Of a stretch of 64,000 nucleotides of DNA, positions 42,401-57,400 are shown one piece after another. This DNA is from Macrostomum hystrix. Taxonomy: Eukaryota > Platyhelminthes > Macrostomidae. Numbering within the stretch: the first letter of the stretch is position 1; each line of letters opens with the position of its first letter. Made by a program: the position numbers and the translations under genes. The notes under the pieces are model-generated. The model made no database searches and had not been told where the DNA came from. It saw only the letters and a list, made by a program, of their open reading frames with translations. The stretch is from assembly GCA_950097015.1 (NCBI GenBank), contig CATNEN010000039.1:1488001-1552000 (forward strand), written 5' to 3'.

Positions 42401-45400
42401 TTGAGTCACTACTCAACCCGTGGACAGTAGCATGTGGTCAGTTCAGTGGTAGAATGCTGTTGAGTCACTACTCAACCCGTGGACAGTAGCATGTGGTCAG
42501 TTCAGTGGTAGAATGCTGTTGAGTCACTACTCAACCCGTGGACAGTAGCATGTGGTCAGTTCAGTGGTAGAATGCTGTTGAGTCACTACTCAACCCGTGG
42601 ACAGTAGCATGTGGTCAGTTCAGTGGTAGAATGCTGTTGAGTCACTACTCAACCCGTGGACAGTAGCTTGTGTTCAGTTCAGTGGTAGAATGCTGTTAAG
42701 TCACTACTCAACCCGTGGACAGTAGCATGTGTTCAGTTCAGTGGTAGAATGCTGTTGAGTCACTACTCAACCCGTGGACAGTAGCATGTGGTCAGTTCAG
42801 TGGTAGAATGCTGTTGAGTCACTACTCAACCCGTGGACAGTAGCATGTGGTCAGTTCAGTGGTAGAATGCTGTTGAGTCACTACTCAACCCGTGGACAGT
42901 AGCATGTGGTCAGTTCAGTGGTAGAATGCTGTTGAGTCACTACTCAACCCGTGGACAGTAGCATGTGGTCAGTTCAGTGGTAGAATGCTGTTGAGTCACT
43001 ACTCAACCCGTGGACAGTAGCATGTGGTCAGTTCAGTGGTAGAATGCTGTTGAGTCACTACTCAACCCGTGGACTTAGTTGCAAGTGTCAGCAGAAACAT
43101 ATTTTTAACAGCCAATCTCATCCATAGCAAACCGTTGCTGAGGCAAAGGGGGCCATGCAGGGCGTGAGAATGGTGTCAGATCTAATCTCTTATCTCTTTG
43201 GGCCCGAGCCAAACCCTCAACCTTAATCCTCCTTTCCCAGAAGACTTGAGACATCAGAGAGGAAAAAATCCCATGCAAAGCGGAGACTCGGAGATTTTTA
43301 ATCGACATCAAAGGAGCTAATTAATCCGAAGCGCTGCCTCCCTCCCGTCTCCGGGCAATGAGACAAGACGCAAAGAGGCTATCGTTGATAGCTCAGTGCC
43401 CTGAGCTGCAGCTCATCCTTGCTGAAATTTTATTTAATTACGATTTGGCTGGCTTGCTACTATGCTCGAGTCATACTTATCAAGGCGCTCAGGACTACTC
43501 ATACTAAAGACCGTCCGGGGAAGTACTAAACGATGATGGACGCCACCTGCATCCCCTAATGGATTAAGAAGCCCTAGATAAGATTATCCGTTGCGTTTTG
43601 ATAAGCTGGGATTCGGAAGAATAAGCTTGTCTAACGGAGCCAACCTAGAAGCTGAAACAAAGAACTTGAGAATGACAGGGCATCAAAGCAGCAGATTCAA
43701 GAACTCAAAGATCCAAATTTGGTGAAAGTATTCACTTCAGGTTGTAGAGTCATTCACTCCTAGAATCATTCACTCCTAGAATCATTCACTCCTAGAATCA
43801 TTCACTCCTAGAATCATTCACTCCGAGAGTCATTCACTCCTAGAATCATTCACTCCTAGAATCATTCACTCCTAGAATCATTCACTCCGAGAGTCATTCA
43901 CTCCTAGAATCATTCACCCCGAGAATCATTCACTCCTAGAGTCATTCACTCCTAGAGTCATTCACTCCTAGAATCATTCACTCCTAGAATCATTCACTCC
44001 TAGAATCATTCACTCCTAGAATCATTCACTCCTAGAATCATTCACTCCTAGAATCATTCACTCCTAGAATCATTCACCCCGAGAATCATTCACTCCTAGA
44101 ATCTTTCACTCCTAGAATCATTCACTCCGAGAGTCATTCACTCCTAGAATCATTCACTCCTAGAATCATTCACTCCTAGAATCATTCACTCCTAGAATCA
44201 TTCACTCCTAGAATCATTCACTCCTAGAATCATTCACTCCTAGAATCATTCACTCCTAGAATCATTCACCCCGAGAGTCATTCACTCCTAGAGTCATTCA
44301 CTCCTAGAGTCATTCACTCCTAGAATCATTCACCCCGCTCCTAGAATCATTCACTCCTAGAATCATTCACTCCTAGAATCATTCACTCCTAGAATCATTC
44401 ACTCCTAGAATCATTCACTCCTAGAATCATTCACTCCTAGAATCATTCACTCCTAGAATCATTCACTCCTAGAATCATTCACTCCTAGAATCATTCACTC
44501 CTAGAATCATTCACTCCTAGAATCATTCACTCCTAGAATCATTCACTCATAGAATCATTTACTCCAAGAATCATTCCCTCCGAGAGTTATTCACTCATAG
44601 AATCATTCACTCCGAGAGTCATTCACTCCTAGAATTAAATTGAGTCATTCTCGCCCTCAGCTGTTGACCAATGTACTTCCCGAGACTCATTTTTTGCTGA
44701 CGATAGCAAAGCGAAAGCGAACTTACGATAGAAAAAGCAACCAATTAAAAGGACCTAGCGCTCTTTTAGCTGATCAGGAAGCTATCAGAAAGGAAGGAGA
44801 GCAGCCCACGATGTCAGCAGGCCGGAAGCGCGTCCAAGTTTCAGGGGGGGCTGCCGGCTTTGCCGAGAAGGAAAGAAAATGACACCGAGCGCGGCCGCTG
44901 AGAACTTCTGAGCTGTCTCAGCTGGCGGCCTCCCCACATTCAGGCGGGCCGTGATTAGCACGCAGATGAAGCGAAGTCAGTCATGAATTGGGGAATATTT
45001 TTTCTTCCCTAATGCTGAATTTTTGCTACAGACAAGCCAGAATAAGATTGGGGATGGAGGAGAAAAATCCTCATGCAGAGATTTTCAAATTAGCGAGCCG
45101 CGCACAACGCTGCTGCCCGTGCGGCAATAACAATGAGAGAGGTCGGCGAGCTGCGCAGACGAGAGAAGTCACGCATCTCTCTGGCTTTTTAGCTGCCGAT
45201 ATGTATCGAAATTCTGTGGTCCTAGAAGCATTCAAACTGAGGGATAACATTCAAACTGAGGGGATAACATTCAAACTGAGGGGATAACATTCAAACTGAG
45301 GGGATAACATTCAAACTGAGGGATAACATTCAAACTGAGGGGACAACATTCAAACTGAGGGGATAACATTCAAACTGAGGGATAACATTCAAACTGAGGG

Positions 45401-48400
45401 GATAACATTCAAACTGAGGGGATAACATTCAAACTGAGGGGATAACATTCAAACTGAGGGGATAACATTCAAACTGAGGGGATAACATTCAAACTGAGGG
45501 ATAGCATTCAAACTGAGGGATAACATTCAAACTGAGGGGATAACATTCAAACTGAGGGGATAACATTCAAACTGAGGGGATAACATTCAAACTGAGGGGA
45601 TAACATTCAAACTAAGGGGATAACATTCAAACTGAGGGGATAACATTCAAACTGAGGGGATAACATTCAAACTGAGGGATAACATTCAAACTGAGGGGAT
45701 AACATTCAAACTAAGGGGATAACATTCAAACTGAGGGGATAACATTCAAACTGAGGGATAACATTCAAACTAAGGGGATAACATTCAAACTGAGGGGATA
45801 GCATTCAAACTGAGGGATAACATTCAAACTGAGGGGATAACATTCAAACTGAGGGATAACATTCAAACTGAGGGGATAACATTCAAACTGAGGGATAACA
45901 TTCAAACTGAGGGGATAGCATTCAAACTGAGAGGATAACATTCAAACTAAGAGGATAACATTCAAACTGAGGGGACAACATTCAAACTGAGGGGATAACA
46001 TTCAAACTGAGAGGATAACATTCAAACTGAGGGGATAACATTCAAACTGAGGGGATAACATTCAAACTGAGAGGATAACATTCAAACTGAGGGGATAACA
46101 TTCAAACTGAGGGGATAACATTCAAACTGAGGGATAGCATTCAAACTGAGGGATAACATTCAAACTGAGGGGATAACATTCAAACTAAGGGGATAACATT
46201 CAAACTGAGGGGATAACATTCAAACTGAGGGGATAACATTCAAACTGAGGGATAACATTCAAACTAAGGGGATAACATTCAAACTGAGGGGATAGCATTC
46301 AAACTGAGGGATAACATTCAAACTGAGGGGATAACATTCAAACTGAGGGATAGCATTCAAACTGAGGGATAACATTCAAACTGAGGGGATAACATTCAAA
46401 CTGAGGGGATAACATTCAAACTGAGGGGATAACATTCAATCTGAGGGGATAACATTCAATCTGAGGGGATAGCATTCAAACTGAGGGATAACATTCAAAC
46501 TGAGGGGATAACATTCAAACTGAGGGATAGCATTCAAACTGAGGGATAACATTCAAACTGAGGGGATAGCATTCAAACTGAGGGATAGCATTCAAACTGA
46601 GAGGATAACATTCAAACTGAGGGGATAGCATTCAAACTGAGAGGATAACATTCAAACTGAGGGGATAACATTCAAACTGAGGGATAACATTCAAACTGAG
46701 GGGATAACATTCAAACTGAGGGGATAACATTCAATCTGAGGGATAGCATTCAAACTGAGGGATAACATTCAAACTGAGGGATAACATTCAAACTGAGGGG
46801 ATAACATTCAAACTGAGGGGATAACATTCAAACTGAGGGGATAGCATTCAAACTGAGGGATAACATTCAAACTGAGGGATAACATTCAAACTGAGGGGAT
46901 AACATTCAAACTGAGGGGATAACATTCAATCTGAGGGATAGCATTCAAACTGAGGGATAACATTCAAACTGAGGGATAACATTCAAACTGAGGGGATAAC
47001 ATTCAAACTGAGGGGATAACATTCAAACTGAGGGATAGCATTCAATCTGAGGGATAGCATTCAATCTGAGGGGATAACATTCAAACTGAGGGGATAACAT
47101 TCAAACTGAGGGGATAGCATTCAAACTGAGGGATAACATTCAAACTGAGGGGATAACATTCAAACTGAGGGGATAGCATTCAAACTGAGGGATAACATTC
47201 AAACTAATGGGGATAACATTCAATCTGAGGGGATAACATTCAAACTGAGGGATAGCATTCAAACTGAGGGATAACATTCAAACTGAGGGGATAACATTCA
47301 AACTGAGGGGATAACATTCAAACTGAGAGGATAACATTCAAACTAAGGGGATAACATTCAAACTGGGGGGATAACATTCAATCTGAGGGGATAACATTCA
47401 AACTGAGGGATAACATTCAAACTGAGGGGATAACATTCAAACTGAGGGGATAACATTCAATCTGAGGGGATAACATTCAAACTGAGGGATAACATTCAAA
47501 CTGAGGGATAACATTCAAACTGAGGGGATAACATTCAAACTGAGGTGATAGCATTCAAACTGAGGGATAACATTCAAACTGAGGGGATAACATTCAAACT
47601 GAGGGGATAACATTCAATCTGAGGGGATAACATTCAAACTGAGGGATAACATTCAAACTGAGGGGATAACATTCAAACTAAGGGGATAACATTCAAACTG
47701 AGGGGATAGCATTCAAACTGAGGGATAACATTCAAACTGAGGGGATAACATTCAAACTGAGGGGATAACATTCAAACTGAGGGGATAGCATTCAAACTGA
47801 GAGGATAACATTCAAACTGAGGGGATAACATTCAAACTGAGGGATAACATTCAAACTGAGGGATAACATTCAAACTGAGGGGATAACATTCAAACTGAGG
47901 GATAGCATTCAAACTGAGAGGATAACATTCAAACTGAGGGGATAACATTCAAACTGAGGGATAGCATTCAAACTGAGAGGATAACATTCAAACTGAGGGG
48001 ATAACATTCAAACTGAGAGGATAACATTCAAACTGAGGGATAGCATTCAAACTGAGAGGATAACATTCAAACTGAGAGGATAACATTCAAACTGAGAGGA
48101 TAACATTCAAACTGAGGGGATAACATTCAAACTGAGGGGATAACATTCAAACTGAGGGGATAGCATTCAAACTGAGGGATAACATTCAAACTGAGGGGAT
48201 AACATTCAAACTAAGGGGATAACATTCAAACTGAGGGGATAGCATTCAAACTGAGGGATAACATTCAAACTGAGGGATAACATTCAAACTGAGGGGATAA
48301 CATTCAAACTGAGGGATAACATTCAAACTGAGGGGATAACATTCAAACTGAGGGGATAACATTCAAACTGAGGGGATAACATTCAAACTGAGGGGATAGC

Positions 48401-51400
48401 ATTCAAACTGAGGGATAACATTCAAACTGAGGGGATAACATTCAAACTAAGGGGATAACATTCAAACTGAGGGGATAGCATTCAAACTGAGGGATAACAT
48501 TCAAACTGAGGGATAACATTCAAACTGAGGGGATAACATTCAAACTGAGGGGATAACATTCAAACTGAGAGGATAACATTCAAACTGAGGGGATAACATT
48601 CAAACTGAGAGGATAACATTCAAACTGAGGGATAGCATTCAAACTGAGAGGATAACATTCAAACTGAGAGGATAACATTCAAACTGAGGGGATAACATTC
48701 AAACTGAGGGATAACATTCAAACTGAGGGGATAACATTCAAACTAAGGGGATAACATTCAAACTGAGGGGATAGCATTCAAACTGAGGGATAACATTCAA
48801 ACTGAGGGATAACATTCAAACTGAGGGGATAACATTCAAACTGAGGGGATAACATTCAAACTGAGAGGATAACATTCAAACTGAGGGGATAACATTCAAA
48901 CTGAGAGGATAACATTCAAACTGAGGGATAGCATTCAAACTGAGGGATAACATTCAAACTGAGGGGATAACATTCAAACTGAGAGGACAACATTCAAACT
49001 GAGGGGATAGCATTCAAACTGAGGGATAACATTCAAACTGAGGGGATAACATTCAAACTGAGGGGATAGCATTCAAACTGAGGGGATAACATTCAAACTG
49101 AGGGGATAACATTCAAACTGAGAGGATAACATTCAAACTGAGGGGATAGCATTCAAACTGAGAGGATAACATTCAAACTGAGGGGATAACATTCAAACTG
49201 AGAGGATAACATTCAAACTGAGGGGATAGCATTCAAACTGAGGGGATAGCATTCAAACTGAGGGGATAACATTCATGTAGTGCAATTTAGTGCTTACAAT
49301 AGTACCAAAATGCTCAAAGTTCTTACGTGAACTCACCAACATCCGTACATGCGGCGTAGATTGTTCATTATTGAGTCAGTACTTTTTATTCATAGTCTCT
49401 GATTTCTAGTACCCTTATGCCTGGTGTTATCAGAGCTGCAAGTTCTGTTCTGATATGCCCTCGAAACTGTCCGGAAACTGTCTATGCAGAACTGATCATG
49501 GCCATTGAGATCTGGGCCAATCAACAGCTGCTAGAGACGGCTATCATTAAATTGACACTTCAAAATATTCCAAATTGCGTAGGTATTACTTACAGTAACG
49601 GATTAGCAATGAGCATTTATTTAAAAAAATCTAATAAATTGATGCTGGAACCAATTTGAAGCTTCGTAACCTGAAGCGCCTGGTAATTAATTGTCTTGCT
49701 CAGGAGACGTACTGATGATTACCTTGGGCTGAGATTCGAACTCAGGATCTTTTGGTCAAATGTCAAAAACTCTAACCACAGGCCAGGTAAACTCATAGAT
49801 GATGTTTATAGATCTCACAGCTGAACACTGAAGTCACCGGGAAAAATGTAAGAAGGAAAAAATCAACAAGAGAAAATAGAAGTGCTTGAGTTTGCTGTTG
49901 AATATGCGATCAAGTTGATTTGGCCATGCTGATAAATAGTTATTGAAGGCTTTTAGCTGTCAAATTAACTGTCAGGTGAACCAGTTAAGTGAGGTGAGTC
50001 AATCAGTGTACAATCAAGGTTAGTTGGTACAATAAATCAGGGAGCATAATTGGCCTCTATAAGCTACTTTATGTCACACAAAAGACCCGAGCTTCTGTCC
50101 TAGAATACGCGAGGTCGAGTTAAGGATAAGCGCAGAGCCAGTCAACCCCATTCTCCAATGCCCCTGGGCGATTAGAAAATAAGTATTTGATAAGCATTTG
50201 AGCACTGCTCACAGAGAGGCAAGCGGCTCAGAACTGCAGTCAGCAAACTCGAAGTCCGTGCCAGTCTCCCTACTCCACATTCCACCCCATCGGCTTCTAG
50301 AGCGGCCTTAACGAATAAAAATAAGAAGTCTGCGCCACTGTAGCCGCCTCGCCGCCTCGCCCTTCACGGCCGCCACTCGCCTCTTTCTCTCTCTTTCTCG
50401 GCCTGCTCCTATCTTGCCAGGAAGATTTGCTAAAGCTCTTCTCTGGCCTGGCTTTGGCGAGTGCTCGTATCTAGGCAGACACACACTCACACACACACAC
50501 ACACTCTCACACACACACACTCTCACACTCACACACACTCTCACACTCACACACACTCTCACACTCACACACACTCTCACACTCACACACTCTCACATTC
50601 ACACACTCTCACAATCACATTCACTCTCACACTCACATTCACTCTAACACTCACACACACTCTCACACTCACTCTCACACACTCACACACACTCTCACAC
50701 TCACACACACTCTCACACTCACACACACTCTCACACTCACACACACACACTCACACACACACACTCACACACACTCTCACACTCACACACACTCTCACAT
50801 TCACACACACTCTCACACTCACACACACTCTCACACTCCCACACACTCTCACACTCACACACACTCTCACACTCACACACACTCTCACACTCACACACAC
50901 ACTCACACTCACACACACTCTCACACTCACACACACTCTCACACTCACACACACACTCACACTCACACACACTCTCACACTCACACACACACTCACACTC
51001 ACACACACTCTCACACTCACACACACACTCACACTCACACACACACTCACACTCACACACACTCTCACACTCACACACACTCTCACACTCACACACACAC
51101 TCACACACACACTCACACTCACACTCACACACACTCTCACACTCACACACACACTCACACACACACTCACACTCACACACACTCTCACACTCACACTCAC
51201 ACTCACACACACTCTCACACTCACACACACACTCACACTCACACACACTCTCACACTCACACACACTCTCACACTCACACACACACTCACACTCACACAC
51301 ACTCTCACACTCACACACACACTCACACTCACACACACACTCACACTCACACACACTCTCACACTCACACACACACTCACACACACACTCACACTCACAC

Positions 51401-54400
51401 TCACACACACTCTCACACTCACACACACACTCACACACACACTCACACTCACACACACTCTCACACTCACACACACACTCACACACACACTCACACTCAC
51501 ACACGCTCACACTCTCACACTCACGCACACTCTCACACTCACACACACTCTCACACACACTCACACACTCTCACACTCACACACACTCTCACACTCACAC
51601 ACACTCACACACTCTCACACTCACACACACTCTCACACTCACACACACTCACACACACACTCACACTCACACACGCTCACACTCTCACACTCACACACAC
51701 TCTCACACACACTCACACACTCTCACACTCACACACACTCTCACACTCACACACACACTCACACACACACTCACACTCACACACGCTCACACTCTCACAC
51801 TCACACACACTCTCACACTCACACACACTCTCACACACACTCACACACTCTCACACTCACACACACTCTCACACACACTCTCACTCTCACACACACTCTC
51901 ACTCTCACACACACACTCACACACACTCTCACACTCACACACACACACTCACACACACTAAAATTATCAAATAGTCAAGCGCCCTGCAACCACATGACGC
52001 ATTCGGGTTTGAGGCAGATTATAGAGTCGGCAAGAAAATGCTAGTGGATTTCACGCCTTAGAGTGAGCACTGTGAGGATGAAGCTTGAGCATAGTAAGCT
52101 CTCAGATGGCAGATCTACTAATTCTCTGACTCGAGGCTCCAACCAGACATAGAGATGTGCTTGTGCTATTCTGAGTTTTGCTTTTCTGCGTAGGCGTTAA
52201 AAGAGTTTGCCGATAGCAAATATAAGTAGTACAAAGGTGGCTAGTACTGTCGTACAGGTACAGGTATTTTGTATGAGAGTGCATTCTAACAAACGAAACT
52301 ACAGCTACATAGCGCACTAATTAGTATTTCATATCATTAGTACGCTTGTAGCTAATAGTAGTGCATATCAGTAGTTTGTTGGTAGTTTTATTAGTACTTG
52401 ACATCAGTAGTTTGTTGGTAGTCAAAAGTAGTGCATATCAGTAGTATGTTGGTAGTTATTAGTAGTGCACATCAGTAGTATGTTGGTAGTTATAAGTAGT
52501 GCACATCAATAGTATGTTGTTAGTTATAAGTAGTGCACATCAGTAGTATGTTGGTAGTTATAAGTAGTGCACATCAGTAGTATGTTGGTAGTTATTAGTA
52601 GTGCACATCAGTAGTATGTTGGTAGTTATAAGTAGTGCACATCAGTAGTATGTTGGTAGTTATTAGTAGTGCACATCAGTAGTATGTTGGTAGTTATAAG
52701 TAGTGTACATCAGTAGTATGTTGGTAGTTATTTGTAGTGCACATCAGTAGTATGTCGGTAGTCAATAGTAGTGCACATCAGTAGTATGTTGGTAGTTATA
52801 AGTAGTGCACATCAGTAGTATGTCGGTAGTCAATAGTAGTGCACATCAGTAGTATGTCGGTAGTCAATAGTAGTGCAATCAGTAGTATGTTGGTAGTTAT
52901 TAGTAGTGCACATCAGTAGTATGTTGGTAGTCAATAGTAGTTCATATCAGTAGTATGTCGGTAGTCAATAGTAGTTCATATCAGTAGTATGTCGGTAGTA
53001 TTGCTTTTATATCTTATCTTATCTTATATCTTATAATCTTATTCATCTCAGTATTGCATATAAGGAGTATGTTGTTTGCCATCGGAGCAAGTATCAGTAG
53101 TGTTTTTGTTGCTTCATCAGCTGTTTTTTCTTAGAAACCTTGTGCTAAGTCAGGCCTAAGTAATAAAATCTGCCAAAAGAGTTAGTCTAATTTTAAATAT
53201 ACAACTGGACAATCTATAAGAGGATTTGAACTAGCGGCCTCAGAGGTTATTAGGAATTTCGCTCGACCACTAGGCCAGAGAATCGGAGGAAATGGAATCC
53301 CAAATGTTCCCCATTCTAATGGGGTCTTTATCCCCAGTCCAGCTTACTTAGGTCTTGGATTTCCTTTCAAATTGGAGATGCCCAGCCAGCGGGCTGCAGA
53401 CTGGTTGCACTTTTATCCATCGGAACCGCGGCTCAAACCGCTGCCTGGGGCACCTTGCTGCATCAGGCGAGCTGGGTGGGGATCAGCCATTGCATCAGTG
53501 GGAGAGAACAGGAAGGGATACTTCACCTCTTCCTATTTAGAACGCTGTCGGCCCAGCGGCTCAATTAGCGGAATGCAGCTCCGCAGGGAATTGCAGTCGC
53601 TTGTCCGGCAAAGGCGGCGTTAAAGCGGCCTGTCATTCCGGGCAGGGGTTGGCGAAGAGGGAAGATGAAAAGGCGGCGCACTGACGGCAGGTGAGCAGGT
53701 GGGAATTCCCGCCGCCAGGCATTAAATACTGGCCTGGGGAAAGTGCACAGCCGGAGGAGACAGCTGGATTGCCTGAGGACGCGTTGTCTAGCGAATCGAA
53801 GGAAATGGGAAAGAGGGAGAAATGGGAAAGGGTGGGAATAGAAAGGGAAGAAATAAAAAAGAGGACGAATGGAAAAAATAATGAAATAAAAGGGGGAAAG
53901 AAATGAAAACAATGAAAATAATGAAAGATATGGGAATGGGGAGAAGTTAAAATAGGTGGAAGAAATACAAAACGGAGTGAAATTGGGATGGGGAAGGAAT
54001 CAAACAGGGGAAGAAACAAAGAGGTCTTACATGTAATGGAGTAAGCGTGCATGGCGAAGGCTGATCTACCTGAGTAATTACCCCGCTTCGCCATGCTGGA
54101 TTTCCCGGAGCTCCGGCCAGATCAGCCAGGTGCGGGAACCCTGGAGCTCAGCAGAGGGGCGGCCAGGTGCTGGAACCCTGGAGCTCAGCAGAGGGGCGGC
54201 CAGGTGCTGGAACCCTGGAGCTCAGCAGAGGGGCGGCCAGGTGCTGGAACCCTGGAGCTCAGCAGAGGGGCGGCCAGGTGCTGGAACCCTGGAGCTCAGC
54301 AGAGGGGCGGCCAGGTGCTGGAACCCTGGAGCTCAGCAGAGGGGCGGCCATGTGCGGGAACCCTGGAGCTCAGCAGAGGGGCGGCCATGTGCGGGAGCCC

Positions 54401-57400
54401 TGGAGCTCAGCAGAGGGGCGGCCATGTGCGGGAGCCCTGGAGCTCAGCAGAGGGGCGGCCATGTGCGGGAGCCCTGGAGCTCAGCAGAGGGGCGGCCAGA
54501 AATTCAGCCCAAAGTTCGGGGCCACAGAGGCAGAGGAAAACTCAAAGGAAAGCCCGCGGCCTGGAGACCTAATGATCAGGGAAGCCGGGAGCAGCGCTGC
54601 CAATCTTCGGGGCGTGAAAAAGGAAATGGGAAAGGGATTTCGGAGAGACGTCGAGCGCAGAAACCGGAAAGCCAATGTGAAAAGTCACTCCGATAAGGCC
54701 TCGGGGAGCAGGTGTGTCTCGCCCTCCATTCGTGCCATTAACCGAGCTTAACTCAAAGTTGAGCCAGGCCTTCTCTTTGATGCTCGCCGCGATGAGAATT
54801 ATTTTCTGTCTGAATTCCTTCCTATGTAAATATGATATGCAATGGCACTAACTCGATTGACACGTTACCAGATTGATCCTCTGCTAGTTTTCAGATTTAG
54901 CGACATTAAAATTAGTGAGGAGTGTGAGGAGGGTGAGGAGGGTGAGAAGGGTGAGGAGGTTGAGGAGGGTGAGGAGGGTGAGGAGGGTGGGGAGTGTAAG
55001 GAGGGTGTGGAGGGTGAGGAGGGTGTGGAGGGTGTGGAGTGTGAGGAGTGTGAGGAGGGTGAGGAGGGTGAGGAGGGTGAGGAGTGTGAGGAGGGTGAGG
55101 AGGGTAATGAGGGTGAGGAGTGTGAGGAGGGTGAGGAGGGTGAGGAGGGTGAGGAGGGTTGGGAGTGTGAGGAGGGTGGGGAGTGAAGGAGGGTGTGGAG
55201 GGTGAGGAGGGTGTGGAGGGTGTGGAGTGTGAGGAGTGTGTGGAGGGTGTGGAGTGTGAGGAGTGTGAGGAGGGTGAGGAGTGTGAGGAGGGTGAGGAGG
55301 GTAATGAGGGTGAGGAGGGTGAGGAGGGTTGGGAGTGTAAGGAGGGTGTGGAGGGTGAGGAGGGTGAGGAGGGTTGGGAGTGTGAGGAGGGTGGGGATTG
55401 AATGAGGGTGTGGAGGGTGAGGAGGGTGTGGAGGGTGTGGAGTGTGAGGAGTGTGAGGAGGGTGAGGAGGGTGAGGAGGGTGAGGAGTGTGAGGAGGGTG
55501 AGGAGGGTGAGGAGTGTGAGGAGGGTGAGGAGGGTGGGGAGTGTGAGGAGGGTGAGGAGGGTGAGGAGGGTGAGGAGTGTGAGGAGGGTGAGGAGGGTGG
55601 GGAGTGAAGGAGGGTGTGGAGGGTGAGGAGGGTGTGGAGGGTGTGGAGTGTGAGGAGTGTGAGGAGGGTGGAGAGGGTGAGGAGGGTGAGGAGGGTGAGG
55701 AGGGTGAGGAGGGTGAGGAGGGTGAGGAGTGTGAGGAGGGTGAGGAGGGTGTGGAGTGTGAGGAGTGTGAGGAGGGTGAGGAGGGTGAGGAGTGTGAGGA
55801 GGGTGAGGAGTGTGAGGAGGGTGAGGAGGGTAATGAGGGTGAGGAGTGTGAGGAGGGTGAGGAGGGTAATAAGAGTGGAAAACGCCCGAAGCCCTCAAGC
55901 AAGATATAAGTAAGGGTTAAGCTCGGTGATAGCCGGGTTCCCAAGCGCTGAGCACAGCACTGACTGGAGCCAAAGCGGCTGCTCAACTATTTCGAACTAG
56001 CTCGAATTATCTAGCCCAGGACTAATTGCAGCATCGTCCTAGCAACTAGCACTCCGGCACAACGGGCCGAACAGTAAGGACCTTCAATTCGAAGTAACTC
56101 GCCGAATGAAGCCACGAAAAATAGCAAATCCTGTGGGCAATTCGTCCTAACCACTTCACTTTGCGGATGAGGATGCGGCCTATTAGAGGGCTTGTGCAGA
56201 GGCTGCTGTTGTCAACCAACTTCGGGTGGAGAAATTGCTGTGTACACACGCTTGTGTAAACAGCCATTGTGCGTAGTCAGTCATTGTTATGCATAATGAG
56301 TATAATGAGCTAGAGAGAGTGGGGAGAGAATGAGCAGTGTGTAAATCGTTAATGAGCAGAAAGTGGCAGAGATTCAGCCTGGAGGTGCTGAATGAGCAGA
56401 GAGCGGCAGAGATTCAGCCTGGAGGTGCTGAATGAGCAGAGAGTGGCAGAGATTCAGCCTGGAGTTGCTGAATGAGCAGAGAGCGGCAGAGATTCAGCCT
56501 GGAGGTGCTGAAAGAGAGAGTGGAGGGCTGTGAAGGGAGTCAGAAGCATACTGCAATTGCAATCCATCGCCCAGAGTGTCAGGACTATGCAGGATCGATT
56601 ATCCCCAAGTGGAATATTCCAGACACAAATGAGCCAAACATGAGCGGGGCGGGCCGGGCAGCTCATCGACCGACCCACCCTCGCATGGGGAGCGGTCGCC
56701 AGCCAGTTGCAGTCAATCAGGCAGTCAGTGAGTCAGTTGGCTGTGCTCTGCACCCCCTCCCGATGCCACAGAGCCAGTCAATCAATTAGGGGCTGTTGAG
56801 GGCTGCAGAAATACTTTCGCTTGTGCCCAAGGCTTCCTAGAGTTGCAGCTTTGAGGCGAAAATCAGAAATAATTCCTCAGAGTTTTGTTGCTGTTTCTGT
56901 TTGCCAACGGATACTTTTAACTGTGAAGCAATTTTCTTGAAAATTTGGAGCATGAGCAGCAATTCAATGCTACTTTTCATTTGAACCAAAGCTATAAGTT
57001 TAAAGCTTTCTTCTGCTTTCTTCCAAAAAAGAAATAAATTATTGAATCTATGCTCCAACTGCTTTTAGCTAGGGGCAACTCGTCCAGCACACAACTTGGA
57101 CAGACAGACCTGGTGGACAGTCAGACAGACCTGGTGGACAGTCAGACAGACCTGGTGGACAGTCAGACAGACCTGGTGGACAGATAGACAAGACCTGGTG
57201 GACAGATAGACAGACCTGGTGGACAGATAGACAGACCTGGTGGACAGTCAGACAGACCTGGTGGACAGATAGACAGACCTGGTGGACAGTCAGACAGACC
57301 TGGTGGACAGATAGACAGACCTGGTGGACAGATAGACAAGACCTGGTGGACAGATAGACAGACCTGGTGGACAGTCAGACAGACCTGGTGGACAGATAGA

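Noticed and set aside
40930-43075. Cluster of functional tRNA-Gly genes
   Set aside because: Units lack a B box, an anticodon loop of normal size and an acceptor stem; only the D-arm-like stretch matches.
50461-52044. 527-codon plus-strand frame of Thr/Leu/His/Ser repeats
   Set aside because: Lies entirely on the CA-rich minisatellite; both strands are open, and the peptide is only the repeat translated.
54865-55986. Long minus-strand Ser/Pro/His frames (373 and 328 codons)
   Set aside because: Translation of the 9-bp GGTGAGGAG array; several frames are open at once with no non-repeat core.
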